This document shows, piece after piece, positions 1 to 7,719 of a stretch of 23,945 nt of DNA. The position numbers and the translations under genes were made by a program. Location of the stretch: IMG/VR virus record IMGVR_UViG_3300032893_000271, positions 1-23,945 of that record; one strand, given 5' to 3'. The notes beneath the pieces are model-generated. The model saw only the letters and a list, made by a program, of their open reading frames with translations, was not told the origin of the DNA and did not search any database. The DNA comes from a virus. Each line of letters starts with the position of its first letter. The first letter of the stretch is position 1.

Positions 1-456
1 CAGCTCAAGATCCAGCTTGACCAGACTCCGAAGGCGGACGTGGCGGGCAGGCAGTCGCTCCGCGACCAGTTGGCTCAGATCGGTGCGGTCAAGGATCAGC
101 TCAACCTGCAGCGAGACCAGGCCAAGCTGGTGACCGACCAGGCTGACGGCCAGTCCGAGATCACCAAACAGCTCGGTGACCAGTTGACGAAGTTGATCAC
201 GATCGGTGAGAACTTCGCTATGTCCAACGTCAAACAGTTCGAGAACGACATAGGGATCTCCGGTAACGGGGCTATCCCGACTATCGCTGAGGCTGGGTTG
301 GGTTGGCTGACTTCGACTCTGGGCAACATGGTGTCCAGTGCGTTTAGCCCGAGACAGAACAACGGAGTGACGATCAACGTGTCGTCCGCCGACGAGGCTA
401 TGGCCATACGTCAGAACATGCTGAACAAACAGGCTATGCAATACGCAGGGAGGTAA
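1..456 (+). CDS. Tape measure protein, C-terminal end (5' truncated by window)
   Basis: The reading frame is open from base 1 and stops at 454-456, giving the last 151 residues of a longer protein. The GTG at base 40 is internal, not a start. The segment is rich in Gln, Asp and Lys with heptad-like spacing (residues about 1-60), followed by a Gly/Ala stretch and a polar tail, which is usual for the end of a siphovirus tape measure protein. That protein sets tail length and is packed in the tail tube. The next gene begins 4 bases later and is a tail-tip protein, which is the expected order. The family is inferred from position and composition; no catalytic motif is visible. Confidence 0.75.
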   Translation, partial: QLKIQLDQTPKADVAGRQSLRDQLAQIGAVKDQLNLQRDQAKLVTDQADGQSEITKQLGDQLTKLITIGENFAMSNVKQFENDIGISGNGAIPTIAEAGLGWLTSTLGNMVSSAFSPRQNNGVTINVSSADEAMAIRQNMLNKQAMQYAGR

Positions 457-459
457 CGG

Positions 460-1464
460 ATGGCTCACGACGACACCATCGTTGAACTCGAAGGCGTCAA
501 CGGCGAGTGGTTCACATGGGCAGGCCCCGACGCCGGGGACCGGGGGCAGTACCTCGGGACCGGTGTGAAGGGCCTGTTCGACCCTCCTGTGAAGGTGGTG
601 TACGAGGAGCCCGGGAACTACCCGGGCGCCCGTTACCTGTCGCACCGGATTCAGCGCCGTGACCTGACTTTGATGATCCTTATCGTGGATGACCCGGCCC
701 GGGAGAGCTGGGCTGCTTCGGATTCAGAGCTTCGTAAAGCTCTGGCTTACGACCGGGACGCCTACCTCCATGTGACCACACCGGAGTCCGGGCACCGCAA
801 GCTAGCGGTGCGTCTCGGGGATGCCCCGGACGTGGACCTCGACACCGACCCACACCTGGGTCGGGTCGTCAAGGTGGTTCTGACGCTGATCGCGGGTGAC
901 CCGTTCTGGTATGAGGACGACAAGGTCTTCACGGTCACCACGAAGACCGATACCCGGTATGACCCGACGAAGATCCCGTTCCCATGGACGAGGAAGGTCC
1001 CACCGTTCGAGACGTTGTTCATCAACGTCGCGCAGCAGTTGAATCCGACCGACCAGTACATCTGGCCGAAGTGGTCGGTGGCCGGTGCCACCGACAAGCC
1101 ACCGGGTATCAAGTTTCCGTATCCGCCTGGCGCGACGGTGAACTGGCGTCGGGCTCCGATGATCACCTGGACTATCCCGGACTATTCGTTCGAGGACCCA
1201 GAGCTGGAGAACCGCAGGCTTCGCCTGCCCGGTCTGATCTACGGGGAGAACTGTGTCATCGACTCAGACCCCCGGGTGGAGCAGATCTCTTCTGACATCG
1301 GGTCCCAGGTCTGGGCGAGGATGAACGGTGTTCGTTTCCGGCATCCGATCCCTCCGTACACCCTTAGGCGGAAGTTCGAGATCACGGTGACCGGTGCTGC
1401 CGCAGGGCAGATGGTTGCGTTGAGGCTTCCTCGTCCGTGGTCAAGGCCGTGGGGTCTTGAGTGA
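460..1464 (+). CDS. Minor tail protein, distal tail (Dit)-like
   Basis: A 334-aa protein starting at ATG 460, nine bases after a strong GGGAGG ribosome binding site inside the end of the tape measure gene. The early part has a short beta-rich pattern (GLFDPPVKVVYEE) and a conserved-looking RDLTLMILI strand; the middle is Trp- and Pro-rich. This matches the protein that follows the tape measure in L5-type phages (L5 gp27 class) and is likely the hub joining the tail tube to the tip. No enzyme motif is seen. The stop at 1462-1464 lies two bases before the regulatory site at 1466. The tail role is well supported by order; the Dit assignment is inference. Confidence 0.75.
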   Translation: MAHDDTIVELEGVNGEWFTWAGPDAGDRGQYLGTGVKGLFDPPVKVVYEEPGNYPGARYLSHRIQRRDLTLMILIVDDPARESWAASDSELRKALAYDRDAYLHVTTPESGHRKLAVRLGDAPDVDLDTDPHLGRVVKVVLTLIAGDPFWYEDDKVFTVTTKTDTRYDPTKIPFPWTRKVPPFETLFINVAQQLNPTDQYIWPKWSVAGATDKPPGIKFPYPPGATVNWRRAPMITWTIPDYSFEDPELENRRLRLPGLIYGENCVIDSDPRVEQISSDIGSQVWARMNGVRFRHPIPPYTLRRKFEITVTGAAAGQMVALRLPRPWSRPWGLE

Positions 1465-1465
1465 T

Positions 1466-1481
1466 ACTTGACAACTAACGG
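1466..1481 (-). promoter_or_regulatory. Stoperator-like repressor site 1
   Basis: Reads ACTTGACAACTAACGG along the direction of transcription (+). It fills the gap between the stop of the Dit-like gene and the ribosome binding site (GGGAGG, 1480-1485) of the next gene. It matches eight other sites in the window. The strand given is that of the TGTCAAG reading, the usual way to write Cluster A stoperators. Confidence 0.7.
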
Positions 1482-1490
1482 GAGGCTCCG

Positions 1491-1664
1491 ATGCGCTGGC
1501 CCCAGATACGGATCACCCTCTTCGAGTTCGTTTTAGCCCCTGAGAGCCGCGCTGACGAACAAACAGGCACCTACCTAGGTGCTTGTACCGGAGGGCAGTT
1601 CGAGATCGCTCAGGACGCTTCTCAGGGCGAGGAAGAGGAATACGAAGGGTTCGGGTTCAGATGA
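1491..1664 (+). CDS. Small tail-operon protein, 57 aa, unknown function
   Basis: ATG 1491 follows GGGAGG (1480-1485) with good spacing, and the frame runs to TGA at 1662-1664. The next gene's ATG overlaps that stop (ATGA at 1661-1664). The protein starts MRWPQIRITLFEFVL and ends in an acidic run of four Glu before YEGFGFR. Tight coupling to two tail genes suggests a structural or assembly role, but I do not recognise the family. The stoperator-like site at 1466 lies directly upstream, so repressor binding here could affect this and the following tail genes. Confidence 0.75.
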   Translation: MRWPQIRITLFEFVLAPESRADEQTGTYLGACTGGQFEIAQDASQGEEEEYEGFGFR

Positions 1665-3469
1665 GTGGGCTCGCTACCTTAGCCGACCACCAAGCGCTGT
1701 GGGACAAGATCGCAGCCCGCAGGAAGTGGCGGGAAGAGGAGCGGCTCAAGCCGCCTCGTATCCGTCTGTGGGACGGGGACTTCAACCTCCGGGGTGACTG
1801 CGTCGGGTGGCGGTCGGTGGACTACGAGTTCATCGAGAACGACACGGGGGTTTGCACTCTGCAGCTCTCGCTGAGCCACTACCTGGCCAAGTGGGTGATG
1901 AACTTCAGAGGCCGCGCTAAGCGGAACGTGATCATCACCATCGACAAACAAGGTTCCCGGTGGTCCGGGATGATGGACCACTTCACGGTCAAGAAGACCA
2001 AAGAAGGAGATGTCTACTTAGACATCGTCTTTAAGCACGATTACGAGCAGGCCAAGCATATTTTCTGCTGGGCAAATCCCTTCCTCAGACCGGAAGTGCA
2101 GTTCCCCAAGCTGTGGATTCTGTTCGGTCCCGCGAAGTGGTGCCTGATGATGACGTTATTTGTCAACCTCCTGAGGCTTGAAACGTCGCTGTGGTCTCTG
2201 CCGGATAACCCGCTAGATCCGACCGAGTGGATGCCTATCAGCTTCTACCCGGGGTTCTGGCGGAACATGGTCAAACCGTTCCACTTGGTAGACGACAACT
2301 CCAACCTGACGCTGGTGTTCTCTCGGTTCAAACCGTTCCACGACGTGGCGAAGAAGACCCTAGAAGACGCTCAGTTGACGGTGACCTGTCGCCGCTACAT
2401 CAAAGACGAGGACCCTCACCCGTTCCTGGAGCACACCGACTTTTGGGGCGTGACCATCGACCAGCTTTATGGTCTGATCCCGCTGCGGAACGGCTGCCTG
2501 GTCTGGGACATCGTAGACAACTCGGGCTGGGGCCAGGGAACTGCTTTCGGTGGTTCGTTGTTAACCGGTCTGATCCGGGCGTTTATCAACATCGCTGATG
2601 ACGGGGTAACCGAGGGTGTCGATGTATTCACCGGGGACCCGACGTTCCCCGACGAGTACTACACCCCATGGTTCCTCGGGACCTCCCCGCACTCTCCGTG
2701 GGTGGTGTTCGAGGAAGGTCCTCTGACGGGGATTCAGACCTCGGAGTTCACGTACTACGAGGCTACGGACACGTCCTTCCTGACCGGTGGACACTCGATG
2801 CCCGGTGTGAACGAAGCCATCTCGGCTGGCGTGAACATGGCCGGGGACTTCTTGACCTCGATCCTGAACTCGATCATCGGCGCTTTGCAGGCTGCGGGTC
2901 CGTTCGCGTGGGCTCCCGCGATCGACCTGCCGCCTCTGGGCGGCATCATGGACGCTTTGGCCAAGATCCTTTACGAGGACACGTTCCTGGCGTTTATGCA
3001 GGTCCCGTCGACTCGGGCCTGGGCCGGTGGGCAAACCCTGCCGGTTGTCGGGTTGGACCGGGTCCCAACTTCGTTGGGTGACTTCCACTACTACGAAGGC
3101 TGGGGCGACGGCGCTGACAGGGCTTTCACCCTGGCAGCGTTCATGGCCATCCGGGCGAAGATCTGGTCGACCAGGACCCACACCGCTCACAAGATCCAAG
3201 CGTCCGATGCGGCACCCTACCTGGTAGGTGAAAAGGGTTACGGGCACTTCTGGTTGGGAAGCAGGGTCGGGGCCACGGTCCTCGGATACCCGATCCCCGA
3301 CACGATCTTCGTGGAGCGTGTCAGCAAGATCAGGTACGCATGGGACAAAGACGGCTCGAAAGGTTGGACTTTCGAGATCGGCTACCGGGAACCGGAAGAC
3401 CCTGCGCTGAAGGCGCTGGACTGGATTAGGGATATCAACCAAGCGATGGGAACGTTGGGTATTTTGTGA
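1661..3469 (+). CDS. Minor tail protein, 602 aa (L5 gp28 class, Gp37-like)
   Basis: The ATG at 1661 overlaps the preceding stop by four bases. An in-frame GTG/ATG further upstream (1583) would overlap the whole 57-aa gene and is rejected. The protein is Trp/Tyr/Phe rich. Its N-terminal half reads as a tail-hub fold (RLWDGDFN, then YEFIENDTGVCTLQL), and a Gly/Ala/Leu-rich amphipathic stretch lies near residues 395-450. This is the usual third large gene after the tape measure in Cluster A phages and resembles actinophage Gp37-like tail proteins. It probably forms part of the baseplate that contacts the cell surface. No hydrolase motif was identified. The tail assignment rests on order and composition. 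Confidence 0.7.
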   Translation: MSGLATLADHQALWDKIAARRKWREEERLKPPRIRLWDGDFNLRGDCVGWRSVDYEFIENDTGVCTLQLSLSHYLAKWVMNFRGRAKRNVIITIDKQGSRWSGMMDHFTVKKTKEGDVYLDIVFKHDYEQAKHIFCWANPFLRPEVQFPKLWILFGPAKWCLMMTLFVNLLRLETSLWSLPDNPLDPTEWMPISFYPGFWRNMVKPFHLVDDNSNLTLVFSRFKPFHDVAKKTLEDAQLTVTCRRYIKDEDPHPFLEHTDFWGVTIDQLYGLIPLRNGCLVWDIVDNSGWGQGTAFGGSLLTGLIRAFINIADDGVTEGVDVFTGDPTFPDEYYTPWFLGTSPHSPWVVFEEGPLTGIQTSEFTYYEATDTSFLTGGHSMPGVNEAISAGVNMAGDFLTSILNSIIGALQAAGPFAWAPAIDLPPLGGIMDALAKILYEDTFLAFMQVPSTRAWAGGQTLPVVGLDRVPTSLGDFHYYEGWGDGADRAFTLAAFMAIRAKIWSTRTHTAHKIQASDAAPYLVGEKGYGHFWLGSRVGATVLGYPIPDTIFVERVSKIRYAWDKDGSKGWTFEIGYREPEDPALKALDWIRDINQAMGTLGIL

Positions 3470-3474
3470 CCCTC

Positions 3475-3490
3475 GCTTGACAACTAACGG
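3475..3490 (-). promoter_or_regulatory. Stoperator-like repressor site 2
   Basis: Reads GCTTGACAACTAACGG along transcription, identical to site 1 except for the first base. It lies six bases after the stop of the 602-aa tail gene and just before GGAAAGG (3489-3495), the ribosome binding site of the next gene. Confidence 0.7.
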
Positions 3491-3506
3491 AAAGGCACCG
3501 CCAACG

Positions 3507-4049
3507 ATGTTCGAGCGAGTATTCCCTACGCAGGAGGAGACAGACTTCTCAGACCCGGAGCAACATTTCCTCTGGGCTCTGCGGAATCTGCCGATGATCG
3601 CCGGAACCGGGATGGTGACCTTGTCTGGTTACCTCCGAGGGTGGTCTAAGCACCTGTGGGAAGTCGGGTGCGTACATCGTGATTATCTGGTGAGCCTGGC
3701 TGACGAGAACGGCTACATCCACGTCAGCCAGCTCCCGGAACAACAGATCAAGTTCCAGGAGCCTTTCCGGGGACCACACCACCAATACAACAACGCGGCC
3801 CGGTGGGTGCGAGCCGACGAACCTGACCCTGAACCCGTTGTGATCCCGAACATCCAGGACCTGACGCTGCAGGAGCGGTACGTGCTGGCGATGCAGCTCA
3901 AGGTAGACGGCGTGGAGATCAAAGAACCTCCTAAGCCGCCTACGGCTGAGGTCGTAGACGAAGGAGTTTCTATGTTTGAAGATGACGACACCGGCTCCCT
4001 TGACCTGGACGCCATCAGGGAACTTCTAGCCGACGACGAGCCAACATGA
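3507..4049 (+). CDS. Minor tail / tail-associated protein, 180 aa
   Basis: ATG 3507 is chosen because GGAAAGG (3489-3495) precedes it, just as GGGAGG follows site 1 at the 57-aa gene. A TTG at 3477 is in frame but lies inside the stoperator-like site and has no Shine-Dalgarno sequence. The protein starts MFERVFPTQEETDF. Its middle is a mixed helix/strand region with several Trp, and the C-terminal third is strongly acidic with a Pro-rich linker. The stop overlaps the next ATG (ATGA). Position in the tail operon suggests a tip or assembly protein. I do not recognise a domain. Confidence 0.7.
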   Translation: MFERVFPTQEETDFSDPEQHFLWALRNLPMIAGTGMVTLSGYLRGWSKHLWEVGCVHRDYLVSLADENGYIHVSQLPEQQIKFQEPFRGPHHQYNNAARWVRADEPDPEPVVIPNIQDLTLQERYVLAMQLKVDGVEIKEPPKPPTAEVVDEGVSMFEDDDTGSLDLDAIRELLADDEPT

Positions 4050-4417
4050 GCAACTCCGATTGGTGGCCGATTATCGCCTCAGCCTCCGGTGGTGGAGGAC
4101 TCATCGGGGTCATAGGGACCCGGATATTCGACTGGGGCAGAAACCGTTCCGAGGTCAATAACATCCGCTCGACCGGGACGAAGATCGACGCCGAAGCTGC
4201 TCAGGTGATAGCGGACACGGCGTTGACGCTGGTAGCCCCGTTGAAGCGGGAAATACAAGAATTGAACAGTCGTGTAGACCGGTTGGAGAAAGAGAACGCT
4301 GCGACGGAGCTTAAGCTGCATCTGGCGCTTGAGCATATCCGGGTGTTGTACGCGTGGATCTTTAACCACATGCCCGACAAGACACCCCCACGTCTCCCTA
4401 GCCAATTGGAGGTGTAA
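4046..4417 (+). CDS. Small protein with N-terminal hydrophobic segment and coiled coil
   Basis: 123 aa, with ATG overlapping the preceding stop. Residues about 6-28 form a Gly-rich hydrophobic stretch (WWPIIASASGGGGLIGVIG) that could span a membrane. Residues about 68-100 carry a clear heptad pattern (LKREIQELNSRVDRLEKEN). A membrane segment plus a coiled coil in this position could be a tail-associated protein or a holin-like/spanin-like factor; the sequence does not decide. The stop TAA shares its last A with the next gene's ATG at 4417, so the two are translationally coupled. Confidence 0.7.
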   Translation: MSNSDWWPIIASASGGGGLIGVIGTRIFDWGRNRSEVNNIRSTGTKIDAEAAQVIADTALTLVAPLKREIQELNSRVDRLEKENAATELKLHLALEHIRVLYAWIFNHMPDKTPPRLPSQLEV

Positions 4418-6162
4418 TGACCTCTCCCAAGCAGGGTGTACCGGATCTGGTCGGGTTACTCGGATACGGTGCGTTCACCGTCGCTGACCCGAAAGGTGGC
4501 CGTGCTCCCGGAGGGCCGTACGGGCAGGCTGTGAACGAGGCTTTCGTCCGGTCGCTGGTGAAAGGGAACCTGCCGTCTCTGGCTTCTGGCATCACCGGGG
4601 TTAACACCGCTATCGCTCAGTTGAAGAAGACTCTGCTGGATATGCCAGCAGATTCCCTGTACGTCCTGGACGGGTTGATCCCCGGTATCCCCGCTGGTGC
4701 TTTCACCACGAAATCCGGTGCGGTAGACGCTATCACCGGCAGCCTGAACGTGAACCCGACGAAGCAAACCGACACAACGGTGAAACAGATCACCGACATC
4801 CTCGGAGGGGTGTCCGTGTCGTCGCCAGACAACGACGCGGTACTCAACGCCCAGGCTTACGTCACCCAGGCCCAGGCCCAGCACCAGGGTTTGGTGTCCC
4901 AGTTGTTCGGTGGGTTGAAGCAGACTACGGCTTCAGGGAATACGTCTATCTCGACGGCGGACGTGGGGAACGCGGCTAGCGCCACGTCGGCTAATGCGGC
5001 TAACGCGAAAGACATCGCGGAAGAGAACGCGGCTGTCTTGGCGATCCGTAACAACAAGTCCATCTTGTCCGGTATAGACGAGACCGAAGAGTCCAACTAC
5101 AGCCTGACCGACTTGTACTCCGGTGGAGCGGACCCGGCAGCTATCATCTCGGCTACCGCGTCTAACGTCCCTATCGCCTACTGGCGGGCTACCGAGTACA
5201 CCAAGAAGGGGTTTATCTCCTGGTTTGGTAAAGGATTTACCAACGTCACTTCGTTGGTGATCGATATCTACAAAGCCAACTACTCAGCCAGCCGGTGGGA
5301 CCTGATCTACACGTCGGCTAACCTGGTCGGCCAGGTAGGTTCGGCGTGGTCGTATCTCCAGCACACGATCCCGTCTGCTAACCGGATCGACGTAGCGCCA
5401 GGAGACGTGTACGGCATCGGCTGGCGGGTGACCGGAACTGGTACCCACTCGATCGGTGGGAAGAAAGCGGGCTCTTGGTTCACCAACCACCCGACCTCTC
5501 CCGCCCCGAAGCAACCCGCTTCGAGCCGAACAGGCTCGGGCAACCTGGCTTTCTCGTCTACGACCTACACGGCGGATACGCCGTGGTTCGGTATCGGCAT
5601 TGTCTCTGGCGATGCGGCTGCCCCGGTGTTGGCTCCTCGTTCCGAGGAGTTCCGTACGCCTGGGTCGTTCACCTACACCATCCCGGAGCAGTTCCGGGTT
5701 GCCGGTTACAAGATCGACCGCGTAGCGGTCGGTGGCGGTGGTGGTGGTAACGGATCGCTGATCGGGCTTGGTGGTAAGGGTGGCTCTGCCGGTACGTGGG
5801 CGGCTGACACCCTCGTCTACGGGACGGACATCCCGTTGGGTACTACTACGCTCAACATCGTCGTAGGCCCCGGTGGCCCCGGTGGTCTAACCCCTAACGA
5901 CGGTGGTGACTCAACGTCCTCCCAGACCGGGGTGCCGACGTTGACGGCTGCCAAAGGCTTGGTCGGTCAAGCCAGCTCTGGATACGGCGAGAGCCCCGGT
6001 GACTTCATCTGGAACAACGCTCCGTATGCCGGTGGTCTGACCCAGACCAGGACTGGCGGTGCGGGCTTCGGCCCAGGAGGTGGCGGTGCCCAAGGAGGCA
6101 TCTTGTTAGCTTCCGGTCACGGCGCCGCAGGCGGTGTGTTCATCACAGCTCGACAGATATAG
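4417..6162 (+). CDS. Glycine-rich minor tail protein / tail-tip fibre, 581 aa
   Basis: ATG 4417 overlaps the previous TAA by one base. The N-terminal 220 residues are Ala/Asn/Thr/Gln rich and likely helical. A beta-rich middle follows (about 250-400), and the last 150 residues are very Gly rich (for example GGGGGGNGS and GPGGGGAQGG). The Gly-rich end resembles the glycine-rich domain found at the distal end of many phage tail fibres, where loops of a polyglycine-type sandwich contact the receptor. This is the last gene of the left operon and is followed directly by a strong terminator. It is probably the receptor-binding or tip protein and a hot spot for host-range change; that is inference. 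Confidence 0.72.
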   Translation: MTSPKQGVPDLVGLLGYGAFTVADPKGGRAPGGPYGQAVNEAFVRSLVKGNLPSLASGITGVNTAIAQLKKTLLDMPADSLYVLDGLIPGIPAGAFTTKSGAVDAITGSLNVNPTKQTDTTVKQITDILGGVSVSSPDNDAVLNAQAYVTQAQAQHQGLVSQLFGGLKQTTASGNTSISTADVGNAASATSANAANAKDIAEENAAVLAIRNNKSILSGIDETEESNYSLTDLYSGGADPAAIISATASNVPIAYWRATEYTKKGFISWFGKGFTNVTSLVIDIYKANYSASRWDLIYTSANLVGQVGSAWSYLQHTIPSANRIDVAPGDVYGIGWRVTGTGTHSIGGKKAGSWFTNHPTSPAPKQPASSRTGSGNLAFSSTTYTADTPWFGIGIVSGDAAAPVLAPRSEEFRTPGSFTYTIPEQFRVAGYKIDRVAVGGGGGGNGSLIGLGGKGGSAGTWAADTLVYGTDIPLGTTTLNIVVGPGGPGGLTPNDGGDSTSSQTGVPTLTAAKGLVGQASSGYGESPGDFIWNNAPYAGGLTQTRTGGAGFGPGGGGAQGGILLASGHGAAGGVFITARQI

Positions 6163-6165
6163 CAA

Positions 6166-6209
6166 AGAACCCCCGTGGGGGTCTTCGGACTCCTGCGGGG
6201 GCTTTTTTG
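6166..6209 (+). terminator. Rho-independent terminator of the tail operon
   Basis: A 14-bp stem (6170-6183 with 6188-6201, two G-T pairs) is closed by a TTCG tetraloop (6184-6187) and followed by C and six T (6203-6208). It begins just after the tail-fibre stop codon. The stable UUCG loop and U-tract are textbook features. It should insulate the integrase from late transcription. Confidence 0.93.
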
Positions 6210-6210
6210 C

Positions 6211-6260
6211 GTTTCACAGAGTGTTGTGCAATACGTGTATGCTGATACACTTTGTGGAAT
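6211..6260 (+). other. Candidate attP site for the serine integrase
   Basis: Directly upstream of the integrase, bases 6211-6234 and the reverse complement of 6237-6260 match at 15 of 24 positions. The dyad is centred on GT at 6235-6236. The inner ATAC/GTAT arms (6231-6234, 6237-6240) are perfect and the outer arms (6213-6224 against 6247-6258) match at 10 of 12. Serine integrase attP sites are typically about 50 bp, imperfect dyads around an asymmetric central dinucleotide, next to the int gene; Bxb1 also uses GT. The exact ends and the crossover are inferred. Confidence 0.65.
6224..6251 (+). promoter_or_regulatory. Candidate leaderless integrase promoter
   Basis: TTGTGC (6224-6229), a 16-base spacer, then TACACT (6246-6251), which fits the mycobacterial -10 pattern TANNNT. 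The integrase ATG is at 6259, seven bases past the -10, so transcription would begin at or one base before the start codon. No Shine-Dalgarno sequence is present, which fits leaderless translation, common in mycobacteria. The promoter lies entirely inside the candidate attP. Confidence 0.45.
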
Positions 6261-7719
6261 GACTATCCATGCGGTGGTAGGTGCCCGAGTATCCCACGTC
6301 CAGGGCGAGGAGAAGACCTCGCACATCTCCCAACGAGGTAAGGGACAAGCGTACGCCGAGTCACAGGGCTGGGAGGTAGTCGGGTCCTTCGAGGACCTCG
6401 ACGTGTCAGCGATCAAGCTCTCCCCTTGGGAGCGCCCGGACTTGAAGGATTGGTTGACCGATCGGTCGGATGAGTGGGACGCGCTGATCTTCGCCAAGAC
6501 CGACCGGGTGTTCCGGTCGGCCAACGACTGCGTGAAGTTGGCGGAATGGTGCAAAGAGAATCGCAAGATCCTCGTCCTCGTGGACGACGGGATCAAGCTG
6601 GACTACTACAACCCCGAGGATGCGAAGGACGCCTTCGCCGGGGCGATGTCCAAGGTGTTCCTGATCCTCGCCTCCGTCTTCGCGGAGATCGAGGGGCAGC
6701 GGTTCGTGCAGCGGGCACGGGATCGGGTCTCGTTCTTACGAGACACCGACCGGTGGGGGTACGGAACGCCTCCGTATGGCTTTCAGATCGCCCCACACCC
6801 TTCTGGCAAGGGTAAGACCCTTGTCCACGATTTAGAGGCTCAGAAGGTCATTCAGGAGGCCGCAAAGCGGTTCCTGGCGGGCAGCTCCCTGACCCGGATA
6901 GCGAAGCAGTTCAATGAAGAGGGGATACCCACCCAGCGTGGTTCCCGGTGGGTCACCAGCACCGTGAGACGGCTACTGAGCCATCCGGGGATGCAAGGGC
7001 TTAAGACGTACAAGGGGAAGGTCGTCCTGGACTCCGAAGGCGAACCGATCCGGGTTGGGCCACCGTCATTCGATGACACGACGTGGCACCGACTCCAACA
7101 GGAACTAGCCCAGCGCGGCCTGGAGCCGCGTAAGAGGCGACACACCACCAATCCGCTTCTCGGGGTGGCGAAGTGTGCCTTCTGCGGAGGGAACCTCGCA
7201 CAGCGCACGCACGTCTCGAAGGGCAGGGAATACCGGTACTACGCCTGCGGTAGGGCGCCGCAGGGGTGCCCCGGTGTGTCGGTGTCGGCGGTAGACGCCG
7301 AGGAGCTGGTAGAGCAAGAGTTCCTGAGAACCCACCGGCACCGGAAGGTCCGGGATAGGGTCTGGCAAGACGGCTCAGACCACTCGGTGGAGCTTGAGCA
7401 GGCGAAGCGGACTATCGAATCGTTAAGGGAAGACCGGGCGATGGGTCTATTCACCACGCCCGAAGATGAGCTGATGTTTCGTCAGCAGATGAAAGCGTTG
7501 GTCGCTAAACGCGACTCGCTCGAAGAGATGCCAGTCAAGAAAGCTGGCTGGGTCGAGGTCGTGACAGACAAGACCTACGGAGAGGTGTGGCCTACGGCCA
7601 TGGTGGAAGAGAGACGGAAGATGCTGCAAGACGCGGGGGTCACCGTAACAGTGACGAGTCCCCGCGTCCTGCACATCCATGTGGAATCGCTTCTCGGGGT
7701 TAGTTCTCAGACCGGATGA
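6259..7719 (+). CDS. int: Large serine integrase (486 aa)
   Basis: Catalyses site-specific recombination between phage attP and host attB to make the prophage. The resolvase domain occupies roughly residues 1-155. R10 and S12 in GARVS fit the catalytic Arg/Ser nucleophile pair, D48-V49-S50 is the usual DVS motif, and D82-R83 and R86 lie in KTDRVFR. A recombinase domain with a helix-turn-helix follows (ARDRVSFLRDTDRWGYG to about 290). A zinc beta-ribbon follows with C306, C309, C330 and C337, then a coiled-coil segment to the C-terminus. The length is near Bxb1 Int (500 aa). ATG 6259 is chosen because the upstream in-frame start at 6175 lies inside the terminator. The closest relatives should be integrases of mycobacteriophages and other actinophages. 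Its end overlaps the convergent deaminase gene by 20 bases. Confidence 0.93.
   Translation: MTIHAVVGARVSHVQGEEKTSHISQRGKGQAYAESQGWEVVGSFEDLDVSAIKLSPWERPDLKDWLTDRSDEWDALIFAKTDRVFRSANDCVKLAEWCKENRKILVLVDDGIKLDYYNPEDAKDAFAGAMSKVFLILASVFAEIEGQRFVQRARDRVSFLRDTDRWGYGTPPYGFQIAPHPSGKGKTLVHDLEAQKVIQEAAKRFLAGSSLTRIAKQFNEEGIPTQRGSRWVTSTVRRLLSHPGMQGLKTYKGKVVLDSEGEPIRVGPPSFDDTTWHRLQQELAQRGLEPRKRRHTTNPLLGVAKCAFCGGNLAQRTHVSKGREYRYYACGRAPQGCPGVSVSAVDAEELVEQEFLRTHRHRKVRDRVWQDGSDHSVELEQAKRTIESLREDRAMGLFTTPEDELMFRQQMKALVAKRDSLEEMPVKKAGWVEVVTDKTYGEVWPTAMVEERRKMLQDAGVTVTVTSPRVLHIHVESLLGVSSQTG
7626..7672. terminator. Strong hairpin near the convergent int/deaminase ends (possible terminator)
   Basis: GACGCGGGG (7630-7638) pairs perfectly with CCCCGCGTC (7660-7668). 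Inside it GTCAC (7639-7643) pairs with GTGAC (7651-7655) around a 7-base loop, with GAGT (7656-7659) bulged. GCA/TGC extend the outer stem past one mismatch. There is no T-tract. It lies inside the 3' end of int, 30-90 bases from the point where the two arms meet, so it could slow polymerase or protect the message ends in either direction. The terminator role is inference. Confidence 0.35.

Noticed and set aside
2561-3442. Long open frame (293 aa) on the minus strand inside the 602-aa tail gene
   Set aside because: It is antisense to a clear tail gene, has Arg/Pro/Gly-rich composition typical of a shadow frame in G+C-rich DNA, and no ribosome binding site or operon context.
3477-3506. TTG start at 3477 for the 180-aa tail gene
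   Set aside because: The TTG is part of stoperator site 2 but, unlike site 8, has no Shine-Dalgarno upstream; ATG 3507 has GGAAAGG.
6175-6258. N-terminal extension of the integrase starting at 6175
   Set aside because: It runs through the terminator hairpin and the attP dyad; the protein family begins at the VVGARVS strand, which fits ATG 6259.
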